Assembly: GCA_958295945.1 (NCBI GenBank)
Contig: OY282386.1
Location: 4,768,204-4,832,203, forward strand
Origin: Candidatus Poribacteria bacterium
GTDB taxonomy: Bacteria; Poribacteria; WGA-4E; WGA-3G
DNA length: 64,000 bases
Direction of reading: 5' to 3'
Shown: piece after piece, positions 17,075 to 26,569 of the stretch
Position numbering within the stretch: the first letter of the stretch is position 1
Layout: each line of letters starts with the position of its first letter
Program-made: the position numbers and the translations under genes
The notes under the pieces: model-generated
What the model saw: only the letters and a program-made list of their open reading frames with translations
The model's database searches: none
Told to the model about the DNA's origin: nothing

Positions 17075-18206
17075 GAGGGGTGTGCATAATTGAATTTAGT
17101 CAGGATATAGGTTAAACTCTTATTAAAAGAATAATCTAAAAGGAGTATTAACCATGAGTTATCCTGACCAAAGATATTATATCACATTTTTCTCTAAACG
17201 CTACAAAGATTTTGAAAAGTCTATCAACGCCAATCAATCCAAACCGAAAGGAAGACCTAAAGTGCATCCTGATAGTTCACTGATTATCTTTTTTGCGATT
17301 ATGCTGATGAGAGGCATAAATCGGTTTAAAGCACAGCACGCTTTTCTTTGTGAACATCCAGCCTGGGTAAAAAAACTCAAGTTCAAAAGCATTCCGGATC
17401 GGACAACTTTATCCCGTCGCTATAAACAACTTGCACCCAGGATTGAGCAGTTCGTTGACTATCTCGGTGACTTAGGTGTCGCATTAGACACCGATACGCC
17501 TCGAGATGTTGTCTTTGTTGACAAAAGCCTCTATAAAGCAGAAGGCAGTGTGTGGCATCAAAAAGACCGAAAAGAAAATCACATTCCCGAAGGTTTGCGC
17601 AACCTTGATACCGATGCAAGTTGGTCAACAAGCAAGTATCGTGGATGGGTTTATGGCTATGGACTGCATCTGACGACAACAGCGAAAGGTTTTCCGATGT
17701 TCGCAAATGTGTGGACCGCTTCTGTAAGCGAAAAAACAGGACTTGATCAAAGGACTGACGCACTTCTAGCGAGAAATATCCAATATGTCGTTGCGGATGC
17801 TGGCTATACCGACTTTACTCGCACTCAGACACTTGCAAAAGATGGACTTTTCCTTTTGACACCAATAACAGGTGCTAAAGCTACTGAAAAGGTAGCTTAT
17901 CTAAAAGCGATTGAAACATCACCGCAGCTTGAAACTTATCAAAAACAACGCAAAACTGCGATTGAACCGGTTTTCAATCTGTTGACCGATCTGACAGGAA
18001 CAAAGAACAATCAGAAACAACTGCCAATATCTCGTCTTGAAAATGTGAGAACCTTTCTGATTTTGGCAATCGTCTTGCTACAAATAGCAATGTTGGTCAA
18101 CTCAATATGGAACAGACCTCACAGAGAGGTATCAAGAATGAAAACGTTATTTCAATAAACGGAGTGAAAAGGACTATTTTGTTATCAATATTTATGCACA
18201 CCCCTC
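17075..18206 (+). mobile_element. Complete insertion sequence, 1132 bp
   Basis: Terminal inverted repeats GAGGGGTGTGCATAA / TTATGCACACCCCTC, one DDE transposase gene between them, and an 8-bp target duplication AATTAGAT at 17067-17074 and 18207-18214. The insertion lies in a LamG gene. The identical ends on the MITE at 10473 show that this family has moved more than once in this genome. It looks whole. The 8-bp duplication and D-D-E layout fit the IS4/IS5-related groups; exact assignment needs a database comparison. Confidence 0.93.
17154..18158 (+). CDS. IS4/IS5-type DDE transposase
   Basis: 334 residues, ATG after AAAGGAG at 17141-17147. The RNase H-like core is visible as V-V-F-V-D-K-S (first Asp), V-V-A-D-A-G-Y (second Asp) and T-A-I-E-P-V-F-N (Glu). 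An N-terminal helical region with T-T-L-S-R-R-Y-K-Q-L is likely for DNA binding. Intact, with no internal stop. It would cut and join the element's GAGGGGTGTG ends and may also act on the MITE at 10473. Confidence 0.9.
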   Translation: MSYPDQRYYITFFSKRYKDFEKSINANQSKPKGRPKVHPDSSLIIFFAIMLMRGINRFKAQHAFLCEHPAWVKKLKFKSIPDRTTLSRRYKQLAPRIEQFVDYLGDLGVALDTDTPRDVVFVDKSLYKAEGSVWHQKDRKENHIPEGLRNLDTDASWSTSKYRGWVYGYGLHLTTTAKGFPMFANVWTASVSEKTGLDQRTDALLARNIQYVVADAGYTDFTRTQTLAKDGLFLLTPITGAKATEKVAYLKAIETSPQLETYQKQRKTAIEPVFNLLTDLTGTKNNQKQLPISRLENVRTFLILAIVLLQIAMLVNSIWNRPHREVSRMKTLFQ

Positions 18207-18943
18207 AATTAGATGGCAACTCAAATTATATAAATCTCACAAGTTTAGGAGACTTTGGTAGACAAATGGCTGCATCCACATTTGAAGCATGGGTAAAAAC
18301 TGACTATAAAGGTGGTTGGACTACACTGTTTAAAGTCATTGATCATATACGCGAAGATTGTGTAATTGTATGGGGAATGGACATCAGCAGAAGAATCGAA
18401 CCACCAGAACCAGTCGGTGGTCCTGTTGATCAAATAGATCGTGTCGAATATTGGAATAAGTATCCCTATCAAGATGGAAATGTAGTGATATATTTCGGAC
18501 ACCAAGTAGGTCCTAATGGTTGTACCGGTTTTGCTGGAGGATTTCCTTTCCAAGTCACTGATGGTGAATGGCACCACCTTGTATATATAATGGGGGCTCC
18601 ACATCAAGATGAAAATGGTGAAAAGTGGTACGAAACTGCATTAGTTTTTGACGGGGTATGGAAATGGAAAATCCGTTCAAGAACACTGGATGATGAAGAT
18701 ATGATACCCTTGACTGAACCTGTTTATCTTGGAGTAGAAAAAAACCTTGAAGTTACAAAGGGTCATTTCAAAGGTATGATAGATGAAGTGCGTATTTACA
18801 ATCGTCCACTAACTCATGAAGAGGTATTACAGAATTATGAAGCAGGTTTGACACTTAGTATAGAACCTGCACAAAAGTTGCCTACTGTCTGGGGTGCATT
18901 GAAATCAAGACCTTAGCAATTTAGAACAAATTTTATACTAACC

Positions 18944-18967
18944 GATAGGTGCGAATACGCACCTATC
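18944..18967. terminator. Hairpin after the split LamG gene
   Basis: GATAGGTGCG (18944-18953) pairs perfectly with CGCACCTATC (18958-18967) over a 4-base loop, 28 bp after the stop. No long T run follows. Confidence 0.55.
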
Positions 18968-19013
18968 ATCTCCTTCCTGATACATTTCAACCATTCAATC
19001 TATCCAATTTATG

Positions 19014-19042
19014 TTGAATCATATACCTATATATGTTATGAT
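19014..19042 (+). promoter_or_regulatory. Promoter for the LamG gene at 19103
   Basis: TTGAAT (19014-19019), 17-bp spacer, TATGAT (19037-19042) preceded by TGT, resembling an extended -10. Confidence 0.6.
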
Positions 19043-19102
19043 ACATGCATCATACATCATTGCGTTCATAATTATCCTACCTGAATCCAGAGGAATACAA
19101 CT

Positions 19103-19942
19103 ATGAAAAAATCTATATTTATATGCACAGTAGCAGTGTTGATAATCTTTATCAGTATGCAAACTACTGCAAGAACAGTCGTCACCGATGGTTTAGTGAG
19201 TTATTGGACATTTGACGAAAAAGATATTGCTGAAAACACCGTCGAAGATGTTTGGGGTAATAACAATGGGACAATTGTCGGTGATCCAAATGTTGTCAAC
19301 GGAAAAGTGGGGGATGCATTAGAATTTGATGGTACTGATGACTATATTAATTTGACAAATCTTGGTGATTTCGGTAGCAAAATCGGTATGTCAACATTTG
19401 AAGCATGGGTCAAAACTGATTTTAAACAGGAATGGACGACGTTATTCAAAGTCCTTGATCAAGGGTGCAGTATGGCATGGGCAATTGATGTAAACCGAAG
19501 TGCAAAAGCAGGCTTTCTACTCGCTCAGAATATTGTTCACTACTATGTAAGACAACAAGCAGCAGCTTGTATGGATATTGCTGTTGAAATAGAATTTGAA
19601 CTGTCGGATGGAAATTGGCATCATATTGCATTCGTTGTTGAAGATGCTGGGAACACAAAAATCAATATTTACATGGACGGACAACCACAGGATGTGGTCG
19701 TTGGAAAAGGAAATAAATTGGACAACTTTGTTCCTTTTGTTGAACCGGTCTATATTGGTGCAGCTAACAATCGTGGTAATGTAGAAAGACACTTTCCTGG
19801 TGTAATAGATGAAGTTCGAATTTATGATCGTCCTCTCTCAGAAAAAGAAGTGGTACAGAATTTTGAATCCAAAGTAGGTCTTGGTGTTGAACTTACTGAT
19901 AAGTTGCCGATTGTATGGGGAAAACTGAAGACAAAACTTTAG
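19103..19942 (+). CDS. Secreted LamG domain protein, intact paralogue
   Basis: 279 residues, ATG after AGAGGAA. Signal peptide about residues 1-23 (ends T-T-A-R-T), then LamG: G-L-V-S-Y-W-T-F-D, F-E-A-W-V-K-T-D, W-H-H-I-A-F-V-V and V-I-D-E-V-R-I-Y-D-R-P-L-S. It is the close relative of the gene split at 16847-18916, so the two arose by duplication. The C-terminal tail is L-T-D-K-L-P-I-V-W-G-K-L-K. Likely extracellular glycan or matrix binding; inferred only. Confidence 0.87.
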   Translation: MKKSIFICTVAVLIIFISMQTTARTVVTDGLVSYWTFDEKDIAENTVEDVWGNNNGTIVGDPNVVNGKVGDALEFDGTDDYINLTNLGDFGSKIGMSTFEAWVKTDFKQEWTTLFKVLDQGCSMAWAIDVNRSAKAGFLLAQNIVHYYVRQQAAACMDIAVEIEFELSDGNWHHIAFVVEDAGNTKINIYMDGQPQDVVVGKGNKLDNFVPFVEPVYIGAANNRGNVERHFPGVIDEVRIYDRPLSEKEVVQNFESKVGLGVELTDKLPIVWGKLKTKL

Positions 19943-20037
19943 CATCCTACTAGATCAGAATAGTCTTGAAATACTTTAAGTCACTTGAAATTCAACACTT
20001 AAACATTCCGATGTACAGAACGTCATAAATTAACATA

Positions 20038-20139
20038 TATAGTGAATTTTAAATATAAGTTGGCACTTTCGTCCCACGGTAGGTGAGGTTTACTAACCTC
20101 GCCGATGCAGAGTGTTCAAGTAATTCCAAATCTACTATA
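20038..20139. mobile_element. MITE-like element, TATAGT family
   Basis: TATAGTGAATTTT at the left, AAATCTACTATA at the right, TA borders, and a central GGTGAGGTTTACTAACCTCGCC hairpin. 102 bp. Nearly the same as the copies at 48737 and 55953. Confidence 0.8.
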
Positions 20140-20167
20140 ACAATAATAAGTGTAGGAGGAACAAAAT

Positions 20168-21484
20168 TTGCGAAATTGCAAACCGACCTTATGTCGGTCT
20201 TTTATTATCATACTTTTATTTGCCATACATATTTCCGTAGGTGCGGATGATTGGCAAAGTTGGCGCGGACCCAATCAGGATGGAACATCTGCAGAGACTG
20301 GATTAGTCTCAAATTGGTCTGTTGAAGGTGAAAACCTTCTGTGGCAAGCAGATTTTATTGGACGGTCTACACCGGTTGTGCTCAACGATAGAGTATATGT
20401 CATGGGACGCATCGGTAAGGATATAACAGAACAAGAACGTATTGCTTGCTTTGATGCAAAAACTGGTGATATGTTATGGGATGATACATTTAATGTCTTT
20501 CACACCACTATCACCTTCAACCGCGTCGGTTGGACAAGTCCTGTTGGAGACACAGAAACAGGTAACATATACGTCCACGGTGTTCAAGGGATCTTTAACT
20601 GCTATGATAAAGATGGGAATATCGTATGGTCTCGTTCCCTAACAGAAGAATATGGACGAATTTCTGGATATGGTGGCCGTGTCCACACGCCGATTATCGC
20701 TGGTAACCTTGTCGTTGTAAGTTTTCTAAATACAAGTTGGGGAGCACAATCTATACCACGACACAGATATTATGCATTTGATAAACAGAATGGTGATCTC
20801 GTTTGGGTATCAACGCCTGGCGGTAGACCTTTGGATACTACTTACTCTACACCGGTAGTTACTAATATAAATGGACAATCCCTCATCATCGGTGGCAATG
20901 CAGATGGTGGTATCTATGCAATGAAACAGACAACAGGAGAGATGGTTTGGGGTTTCAAACTGAGTAAGCGCGGTATCAATACCTCTGTCATTGTCTCCGG
21001 TACAAAGGTTTACGCGACACATAGTGAAGAGAATTTGGACACTACGAAGATGGGACGCGTCGTTTGTATTGATGCGACAGGTGCTGGTGATGTTACAAAA
21101 ACAAATGAAGTATGGCGTTCTGATGGCATCGGCGTTGGGTATGCATCCCCTACATTAAAAGATGGACAACTCTATGTTGTGGATAATTCTGCAAATATGC
21201 AATGTTTGAATGCTGATACGGGTGAATTATTATGGGAACATAGCATCGGTACCGTTGGAAAAGGCTCACCTGTGTGGGCAGATGGAAAATTGTATGTGAC
21301 TGAAGTAAACGGTAAATTCCATATCCTTCAACCCGGTACTGACAAGTGTGAATCGCTGAATGTTCAAGAGATCAGTCGAGATGACGATGACCACTATGTT
21401 GAAATCTTCGGTTCACCAGCAATTGCTGATGGACGTATCTATTTCACAACGGAAGAACGCATTTATTGTATTGGGAGGAAATAA
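20168..21484 (+). CDS. Secreted PQQ-type beta-propeller protein
   Basis: TTG start at 20168, justified by AGGAGG at 20154-20159. 438 residues: signal peptide to about residue 26 (S-V-G-A-D-D), then W-Q-S-W-R-G-P-N-Q-D-G-T-S, typical of secreted PQQ-like propellers of the outer-membrane-biogenesis or BamB type in PVC and poribacterial genomes. Repeats read L-x-x-x-T-G-D-x-L-W and V-Y-V-x-D. The cofactor-binding residues of true PQQ dehydrogenases are not evident, so a binding role is more likely. The stop overlaps the next start (TAATG), so this is the first gene of a three-gene operon. Confidence 0.85.
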   Translation: MRNCKPTLCRSFIIILLFAIHISVGADDWQSWRGPNQDGTSAETGLVSNWSVEGENLLWQADFIGRSTPVVLNDRVYVMGRIGKDITEQERIACFDAKTGDMLWDDTFNVFHTTITFNRVGWTSPVGDTETGNIYVHGVQGIFNCYDKDGNIVWSRSLTEEYGRISGYGGRVHTPIIAGNLVVVSFLNTSWGAQSIPRHRYYAFDKQNGDLVWVSTPGGRPLDTTYSTPVVTNINGQSLIIGGNADGGIYAMKQTTGEMVWGFKLSKRGINTSVIVSGTKVYATHSEENLDTTKMGRVVCIDATGAGDVTKTNEVWRSDGIGVGYASPTLKDGQLYVVDNSANMQCLNADTGELLWEHSIGTVGKGSPVWADGKLYVTEVNGKFHILQPGTDKCESLNVQEISRDDDDHYVEIFGSPAIADGRIYFTTEERIYCIGRK

Positions 21485-22437
21485 TGAAGAAATATAGTTT
21501 CTGCACAAAACAGCTTGTATTCTCACCTAATATGTTTGTGGTTTATGTGTGTTTAGTTGTCTGCGTTTTCACTATCGGTTGTGCCAGTAAAGATATCACA
21601 GAACCAACGATGAGTACCGAACCTGCAGTTTCCCTTTTGATAACACCAACAGAGTCTCTTACAACAGGTAATCCCGTAGAATTGACCGTCATCGGTTATG
21701 ATGCAAGTGGAAATCAGACAAGTACGGTCGGCACATTAGAGTGGGTGAAAACCGGTTTAACTGGAACGCTTCAAGATAGTAGATTCACACCAGATGTAAA
21801 TGCAGGGGCACATGCTGGCACAGTTACCGCTCAATCGGGTGAGATGAATGCAACTGCTCGGATCCGGGTAATTCCTCATCTTCCGTGGACACAAGACTTT
21901 GAATCGGTAGAACTTGAAAAGATTCCTACACATTGGATTGGCGCAACCGGAAAGTTTTTCGTCCGAGAAATGGATGGTAAGAATGTCTTAGTTAAGACAC
22001 CTGTGCAACGCGGTTTGAATCGTTCCAATGTCTATATCGGACCTTCAACAATGAAAAACTACGAGATTCAAATCGACCTTATGGGCACAAAGGATAAACG
22101 CCGCTTACCTGATATGGGATTAATTGCAAATCGCTATACGTTAGATATGCAGGGTAGACATCAAAGATTACAAATTCGTTCATGGGCTTCAGACCTACGG
22201 ATGGCAAAGACAATTGACTTTCCATGGGACACCGATGTTTGGTATACAATGAGAATGAAGGTTGAAGTTGTTGACGATAAAGCGATGATTTACGGTAAGG
22301 TATGGCGAAGAGATGACCCCGAACCAGAGGACTGGACTATTACAGCAGAGGATCCACGGCCAAATAGTGAAGGGAGTCCAGGCATTTACGGGTATTCTGC
22401 AACTGTAATCTACTACGATAATTTAAAGGTATGGTGA
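21484..22437 (+). CDS. Lipoprotein with Ig-like and jelly-roll domains
   Basis: ATG at 21484 is preferred over an in-frame start 18 bp upstream because GGGAGG lies just before it. About 317 residues. Signal peptide with lipobox T-I-G-C, then a BIG2/Ig-like segment (S-L-L-I-T-P-T-E-S-L-T-T-G-N-P), and a C-terminal DUF1080/LamG-like sandwich starting W-T-Q-D-F-E-S-V. The second domain resembles those in secreted glycan-binding proteins. It shares an operon with the propellers on either side, suggesting one extracellular complex. Confidence 0.75.
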   Translation: MKKYSFCTKQLVFSPNMFVVYVCLVVCVFTIGCASKDITEPTMSTEPAVSLLITPTESLTTGNPVELTVIGYDASGNQTSTVGTLEWVKTGLTGTLQDSRFTPDVNAGAHAGTVTAQSGEMNATARIRVIPHLPWTQDFESVELEKIPTHWIGATGKFFVREMDGKNVLVKTPVQRGLNRSNVYIGPSTMKNYEIQIDLMGTKDKRRLPDMGLIANRYTLDMQGRHQRLQIRSWASDLRMAKTIDFPWDTDVWYTMRMKVEVVDDKAMIYGKVWRRDDPEPEDWTITAEDPRPNSEGSPGIYGYSATVIYYDNLKVW

Positions 22438-22440
22438 TAT

Positions 22441-23988
22441 ATGATTGTTGAAAAAAGCAGTGGTGCAAAATGCACCACTATTCAGATAAAAAGGTCTCAT
22501 AAACTAAATAGTCTTAAAGACTTTATCTCAAAACAAAATTCGGGTTTGTTCATTCATTCAACTCTCCTTTTGGTTTTTACAATTGGACTACTTTCCGTTG
22601 CTGCTATGTCAGAAGTATCTGCAGAAAAGGAATTCGCACTATGGGGTGGTTCGTTAAGCAGAAACATGGTCTCTGATGAGAAAAACATCCCAGATAAGTG
22701 GAATTTAGAATCTGGTGAAAACATAAAATGGACAGCAGAACTCGGTTCCCAAAGTTATGCAGGACCACTCGTTATCGGTGGTAAAGTGTTTGTCGGGACA
22801 AACAACGAAGCACTGTATGACCCAAAATTGACTGGAGATCGTGGAAACATCATAGCGTTCAACGAATCTGACGGTGCATTTCTGTGGCAAATCACTCATA
22901 CTAAACTCACTTCTGGACGCGTGAACGATTGGCCTCTTCAAGGAATCTGCTCTACTCCATATATTGAAGGTGACAGACTCTATTACATCTCAAACCGTTG
23001 TGAAGTCGTCTGTATTGATACAGAAGGATTTATGGACGGTGAAAATGACGGTCCATTTAAAGAGGAAACTGAAACCAGTGGCAGCGATGGAGACATTATC
23101 TGGATTTACGACATGATGGATGAGTTAGATGTCTTTCCTCATAATCTTGCAACATGTTCGCCACTTGTTGTCGGAGATCTAATCATCTTGGAAACAAGTA
23201 ACGGTGTTGATGAAGGACACATTCACATCCCATCTCCAGACGCACCAAGTTTTATAGCATTAAATAAAAACACTGGAGAACTTGTTTGGGAAGATGCTTC
23301 TCCTGGAGAGAATATACTTCACGGACAATGGTCAAATCCAGCTTACGGGGTTATCAAAGGTGTTCCACAAGTGGTCATCCCTGGTGGAGATGGTTGGGTA
23401 TATTCATTTGAACCGGAAACCGGTAAGATTATATGGCAGTTTGACTGCAATCCAAAAGACTCTGAATGGGAACTTGGTGGTCGCGGCACACGGAATAACA
23501 TTATTTCCACACCGGTCATATATGACGACAAAGTTTTTATTGCTGTTGGACAAGACCCAGAGCACGGTGAAGGTGTTGGACATCTATGGTGCATTGATGC
23601 ATCACAGACAGGTGATACTACTTCAACCGCAGCTGTTTGGCATTTCGGTGGTGAACAGTTCAATCGCACAATGTCCACAGCTGCTATACATGAAGGACTC
23701 CTGTATATTTCCGATCTTAGCGGTTTTTTATACTGTTTAGATGTAAAAACTGGTGATCTTTATTGGACACATGACACTTTTGCTGCTATCTGGGGGTCAC
23801 CCTATGTTGTTGATGGAAAGGTCTATCTTGGCGATGAAGATGGTGATGTTATTATCTTAAAGACTGGAAAAGAAAAAGAGGTACTATTTGAAACCAACCT
23901 GGGTAGTGCTGTCTACACGACACCTGTCGCAAAAGACGGTGTGCTTTACATCGTTACGCGAAATCAATTGATTGCAATTTCCGAATAG
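22441..23988 (+). CDS. Secreted PQQ-type beta-propeller protein
   Basis: 515 residues with a long N-terminus: about 40 polar residues, then a hydrophobic segment (F-I-H-S-T-L-L-L-V-F-T-I-G-L-L) and an export site near V-S-A-E-K-E. The body repeats F-V-G-T-N-N, I-A-F-N-E-S-D-G-A-F-L-W and L-Y-C-L-D-V-K-T-G-D-L-Y-W, a PQQ-like eight-bladed propeller. No good ribosome site is seen at 22441; coupling to the gene ending 3 bp upstream is likely. The start could be slightly different. Confidence 0.82.
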   Translation: MIVEKSSGAKCTTIQIKRSHKLNSLKDFISKQNSGLFIHSTLLLVFTIGLLSVAAMSEVSAEKEFALWGGSLSRNMVSDEKNIPDKWNLESGENIKWTAELGSQSYAGPLVIGGKVFVGTNNEALYDPKLTGDRGNIIAFNESDGAFLWQITHTKLTSGRVNDWPLQGICSTPYIEGDRLYYISNRCEVVCIDTEGFMDGENDGPFKEETETSGSDGDIIWIYDMMDELDVFPHNLATCSPLVVGDLIILETSNGVDEGHIHIPSPDAPSFIALNKNTGELVWEDASPGENILHGQWSNPAYGVIKGVPQVVIPGGDGWVYSFEPETGKIIWQFDCNPKDSEWELGGRGTRNNIISTPVIYDDKVFIAVGQDPEHGEGVGHLWCIDASQTGDTTSTAAVWHFGGEQFNRTMSTAAIHEGLLYISDLSGFLYCLDVKTGDLYWTHDTFAAIWGSPYVVDGKVYLGDEDGDVIILKTGKEKEVLFETNLGSAVYTTPVAKDGVLYIVTRNQLIAISE

Positions 23989-24046
23989 GAGTCTAATTTC
24001 TGGTTGCAACATCATAAGTTGTCACAGTATCTGAGAGACCAATTCC

Positions 24047-24652
24047 ATGTCGTATAGTAACTTTACTTTGTCAGCGGCTCGGACAGCATTTCAATTGGAA
24101 GAGGAAGATATTGCGGGTCTTTTTTCTAACATTGACCCTGTAACCCCAAGTGAGTTACTCACGTCTGTGTTAGCACTAAAAGTACCGTTAGCAACCGCTA
24201 TCGCTACAGAAAAGGCTAAGTCAGAACTGATTGTCGCTGATGTTCTAGTTGAACTTCGTGAACAGTTAGACCATAGAATCAGTCTCTTTTCTGGAATTGA
24301 TTTTAATGTAGATGAAGAACTTGGATTGACAGGTGTGTGTGATTTCGTGATTAGTCTTTCACCGATACAATTTGACTTGCAAGCACCCATCATTGTCCTT
24401 GTTGAAGCAAAGAATGATAACCTTGAAATCGGTCTTGGACAGTGTGTAGCAGAGATGGTTGCCGCACAACACTTTAATTCAGATCAAGGGAATGATATTC
24501 CGCGCGTATATGGAGCAACTACATCTGGAACCGAATGGAGGTTCCTAAAATTGGAGGGTAAGAAACTTAAGATTGATATGCTTCCCTACCAAATAAGTGA
24601 TTGCGACAAAGTACTCGGAATTCTTGCAAGTATGGTTGCACAAACAGCATAG
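24047..24652 (+). CDS. PD-(D/E)xK nuclease-fold protein
   Basis: 201 residues, cytoplasmic. The core reads G-V-C-D-F-V-I (Asp), then I-I-V-L-V-E-A-K (E-x-K), then G-L-G-Q-C-V-A-E-M-V-A-A-Q, the arrangement of the restriction-endonuclease-like fold, followed by V-Y-G-A-T-T-S-G-T-E-W-R-F. A paralogue with the same motifs is encoded at 34380-34985. No methylase or toxin partner is adjacent, so a restriction role is not supported; housekeeping or genome-defence use is open. Confidence 0.7.
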   Translation: MSYSNFTLSAARTAFQLEEEDIAGLFSNIDPVTPSELLTSVLALKVPLATAIATEKAKSELIVADVLVELREQLDHRISLFSGIDFNVDEELGLTGVCDFVISLSPIQFDLQAPIIVLVEAKNDNLEIGLGQCVAEMVAAQHFNSDQGNDIPRVYGATTSGTEWRFLKLEGKKLKIDMLPYQISDCDKVLGILASMVAQTA

Positions 24653-24694
24653 TACCCACAACTCTATAGTTATTACTGCATTATAAGAGAGATT

Positions 24695-25768
24695 ATGAAT
24701 CTAAGCCAAAATATCAAAGCAGCAAGAACAGACCTTGATGTACATGTACGAGAAATAATCAACTGGCACTTCAGTCCAGAAACAGGATGTCCATTCTGGT
24801 TAGAATATGCAGAGAATCTGGACTTTGATCCAAGAAAAGAGATTGGTGGTTATGCCGATCTCAAATGTCTTGGACATTTCCAAGATGAATGGTTGAGAGG
24901 AGGACCAGTCCGACGTTGGGTGCCAAAAGCATATTCAGATCAGCCAATTTATGTATTTGAAACGGGTGGGTCAACAGGTATACCAAAGTGCCGGATCAGC
25001 ATTCGTGATTTCCATATTGATTATGAAATATTCAGCAAAACACTATCCGATGATGGATTTCCACCCGGTAGTGATTGGTTGATGTTAGGTCCAACCGGAC
25101 CACGACGGTTACGCCTCGCTGTTGAACATCTTGCCCAACATCGTGGAGGAATCTGTTTTCTTGTTGATCTTGACCCGCGTTGGGTGAATCAACTTGTTAA
25201 GTATGGTAAAAATGAGGAACTGGATGCATACAAAAATCATGTGATTTCACAAGCACTAAATGTCTTAAAAGCACATGAAAACGTCCAATGTCTGTTCACC
25301 ACACCAAAGTTGCTTGAAGCATTGTGTGAGAAAATCTCATTAGAAAAGATTGGAATAAAGGGTATCTTTTGTGGTGGCACTGAGATGGATGCACAATTTC
25401 ACCGGTTTGCACGTGAAGAACTCGTACCGGGAATAGATTTCGTGCCTACTTATGGAAATACGTTAATGGGATTAGCCACTTGCAAACCTTTTAATCCTGC
25501 GGATAACTATGCTATAATCTACTATCCTCCACAGCCACGTGCAGTGATAGAATTGGTCAATCCAGATAATCCTGATGAATTGGTCGATTATGGCAAAACG
25601 GGTCGTGTGATGCTCACGACATTGACAAAGGAATTTTTCGTGCCACGTTTCCTTGAACGTGATGAAGCAGAACGTGCTGAACCGATACCTGAATATCCAT
25701 GGGATGGTGTTGAAAACCTACGATTACTCACCGAACTTCAAGAGAGTGTTGTTGTTGGTGTCTATTAA
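24695..25768 (+). CDS. AMP-forming acyl ligase, LuxE/PaaK-like
   Basis: 357 residues, ATG after AGAGAG. The ATP-binding loop E-T-G-G-S-T-G-I-P-K (about residues 89-98) marks the ANL superfamily, and the short length plus F-V-P-T-Y-G-N-T-L-M-G-L recalls LuxE acyl-protein synthetase and phenylacetate-CoA ligase rather than full acyl-CoA synthetases. A conserved C-terminal Lys domain is short or missing. With the LuxC-like dehydrogenase at 27281 it could activate and then reduce a carboxylic acid to an aldehyde. The substrate is unknown. A toxin-antitoxin module now separates the two. Confidence 0.75.
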   Translation: MNLSQNIKAARTDLDVHVREIINWHFSPETGCPFWLEYAENLDFDPRKEIGGYADLKCLGHFQDEWLRGGPVRRWVPKAYSDQPIYVFETGGSTGIPKCRISIRDFHIDYEIFSKTLSDDGFPPGSDWLMLGPTGPRRLRLAVEHLAQHRGGICFLVDLDPRWVNQLVKYGKNEELDAYKNHVISQALNVLKAHENVQCLFTTPKLLEALCEKISLEKIGIKGIFCGGTEMDAQFHRFAREELVPGIDFVPTYGNTLMGLATCKPFNPADNYAIIYYPPQPRAVIELVNPDNPDELVDYGKTGRVMLTTLTKEFFVPRFLERDEAERAEPIPEYPWDGVENLRLLTELQESVVVGVY

Positions 25769-25793
25769 CTTGTTAAAATAAAAGGAGAGGAAG

Positions 25794-26123
25794 ATGAAGC
25801 AGATAGAGACTGTTGAAATTGAAGACACTATCTATGAAGAAACCTATACTGCTCATATTCAGAAAAACGGTTCCACATGGATAGGATGGATACCCGAAGT
25901 TCCAGATGTTAAGTGTTTAGAAAGTACACAAGAAGAATTGCTTCAAACGCTTGAAAAGGAACTACATAGAGCCTTAGTTGCCGAAGATGAAGCCTGGGAT
26001 AAGGAGATTGAGGAAGACATTAAAGCTGGAAGACTTGAGCATCTATCTGAAAAAGCATTGGAGAATTATAAAGCAGGAAGATATTATCAGATAAATGATC
26101 TCAATAAATTACTGGAAAAGTAA
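25794..26123 (+). CDS. Antitoxin-like protein, HicB-type N-terminus with ParD-like tail
   Basis: 109 residues after GGAGAGG. Residues 15-60 (Y-T-A-H-I-Q-K-N-G, W-I-G-W-I-P-E-V-P-D-V) resemble the partial RNase H fold of HicB. The C-terminal part (K-A-G-R-L-E-H-L-S-E-K-A-L) is the toxin-covering tail seen in antitoxins of RelE/ParE toxins. It is followed by a broken RelE/ParE-type gene at 26227, so it is the surviving half of a type II module. Confidence 0.75.
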   Translation: MKQIETVEIEDTIYEETYTAHIQKNGSTWIGWIPEVPDVKCLESTQEELLQTLEKELHRALVAEDEAWDKEIEEDIKAGRLEHLSEKALENYKAGRYYQINDLNKLLEK

Positions 26124-26226
26124 TCAACATGGATATGTTCTCAACAGTTTTAGATTAAGTAATAAAGAAGTTTATTTCAAAGTTCCAGTTTGAATTTCTT
26201 ATCAGATGCAAGCCTAATAGATCTAT

Positions 26227-26485
26227 ATGAACCATATTATTGACGCAGATTTTTGGGAGTATTGCACAAGATTACCCTCGGATATTCAGAGACGTGTTCC
26301 TCAGAAATTCACAATGCTTCAAAACAACCCAAAACATCCTTCTCTACGCTTTAAAAAGGTCGGAAATCTTTGGTCAATTAGAATCTAAAGGGTATAGAGC
26401 ACTTGCTCGTGAAGAGAACAATACATTCATTTGGTATTGGATTGGAAATCATGAAGAATATATTAGACGAATACAGTCAAATTAA
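26227..26485 (+). pseudogene. Broken RelE/ParE-family toxin gene
   Basis: Family features of small RelE/ParE-like ribonuclease toxins are recognisable along the region, which lies about 100 bp after an antitoxin-like gene. The copy is broken, with about one break. The rest of the sequence is well preserved, so the decay seems young. Confidence 0.7.
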
Positions 26486-26569
26486 CAAGGATATTGTTTC
26501 AACGTCAGACAAGAATATTGCTCAAAATCATCAATTCATGAGTGTTCAGAACATTAAAGGAATTTGAGA

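Larger units (their letters stand above)
16847..18916 (+). pseudogene. LamG-domain secreted protein gene split by an insertion sequence
   Basis: The 5' part (16847-17074) encodes a signal peptide and the first LamG strands (D-G-L-V-S-Y-W-S-F-D); the 3' part (from 18215) continues in register with I-N-L-T-S-L-G-D-F-G and runs to a stop at 18916. The intact paralogue at 19103 shows the same order without interruption. The IS at 17075-18206 plus the duplicated 8 bp separates the two parts. The C-terminus carries the shared tail E-P-A-Q-K-L-P-T-V-W-G-A-L-K. The reading frame is well kept on both sides, so the insertion looks recent. Confidence 0.9.
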
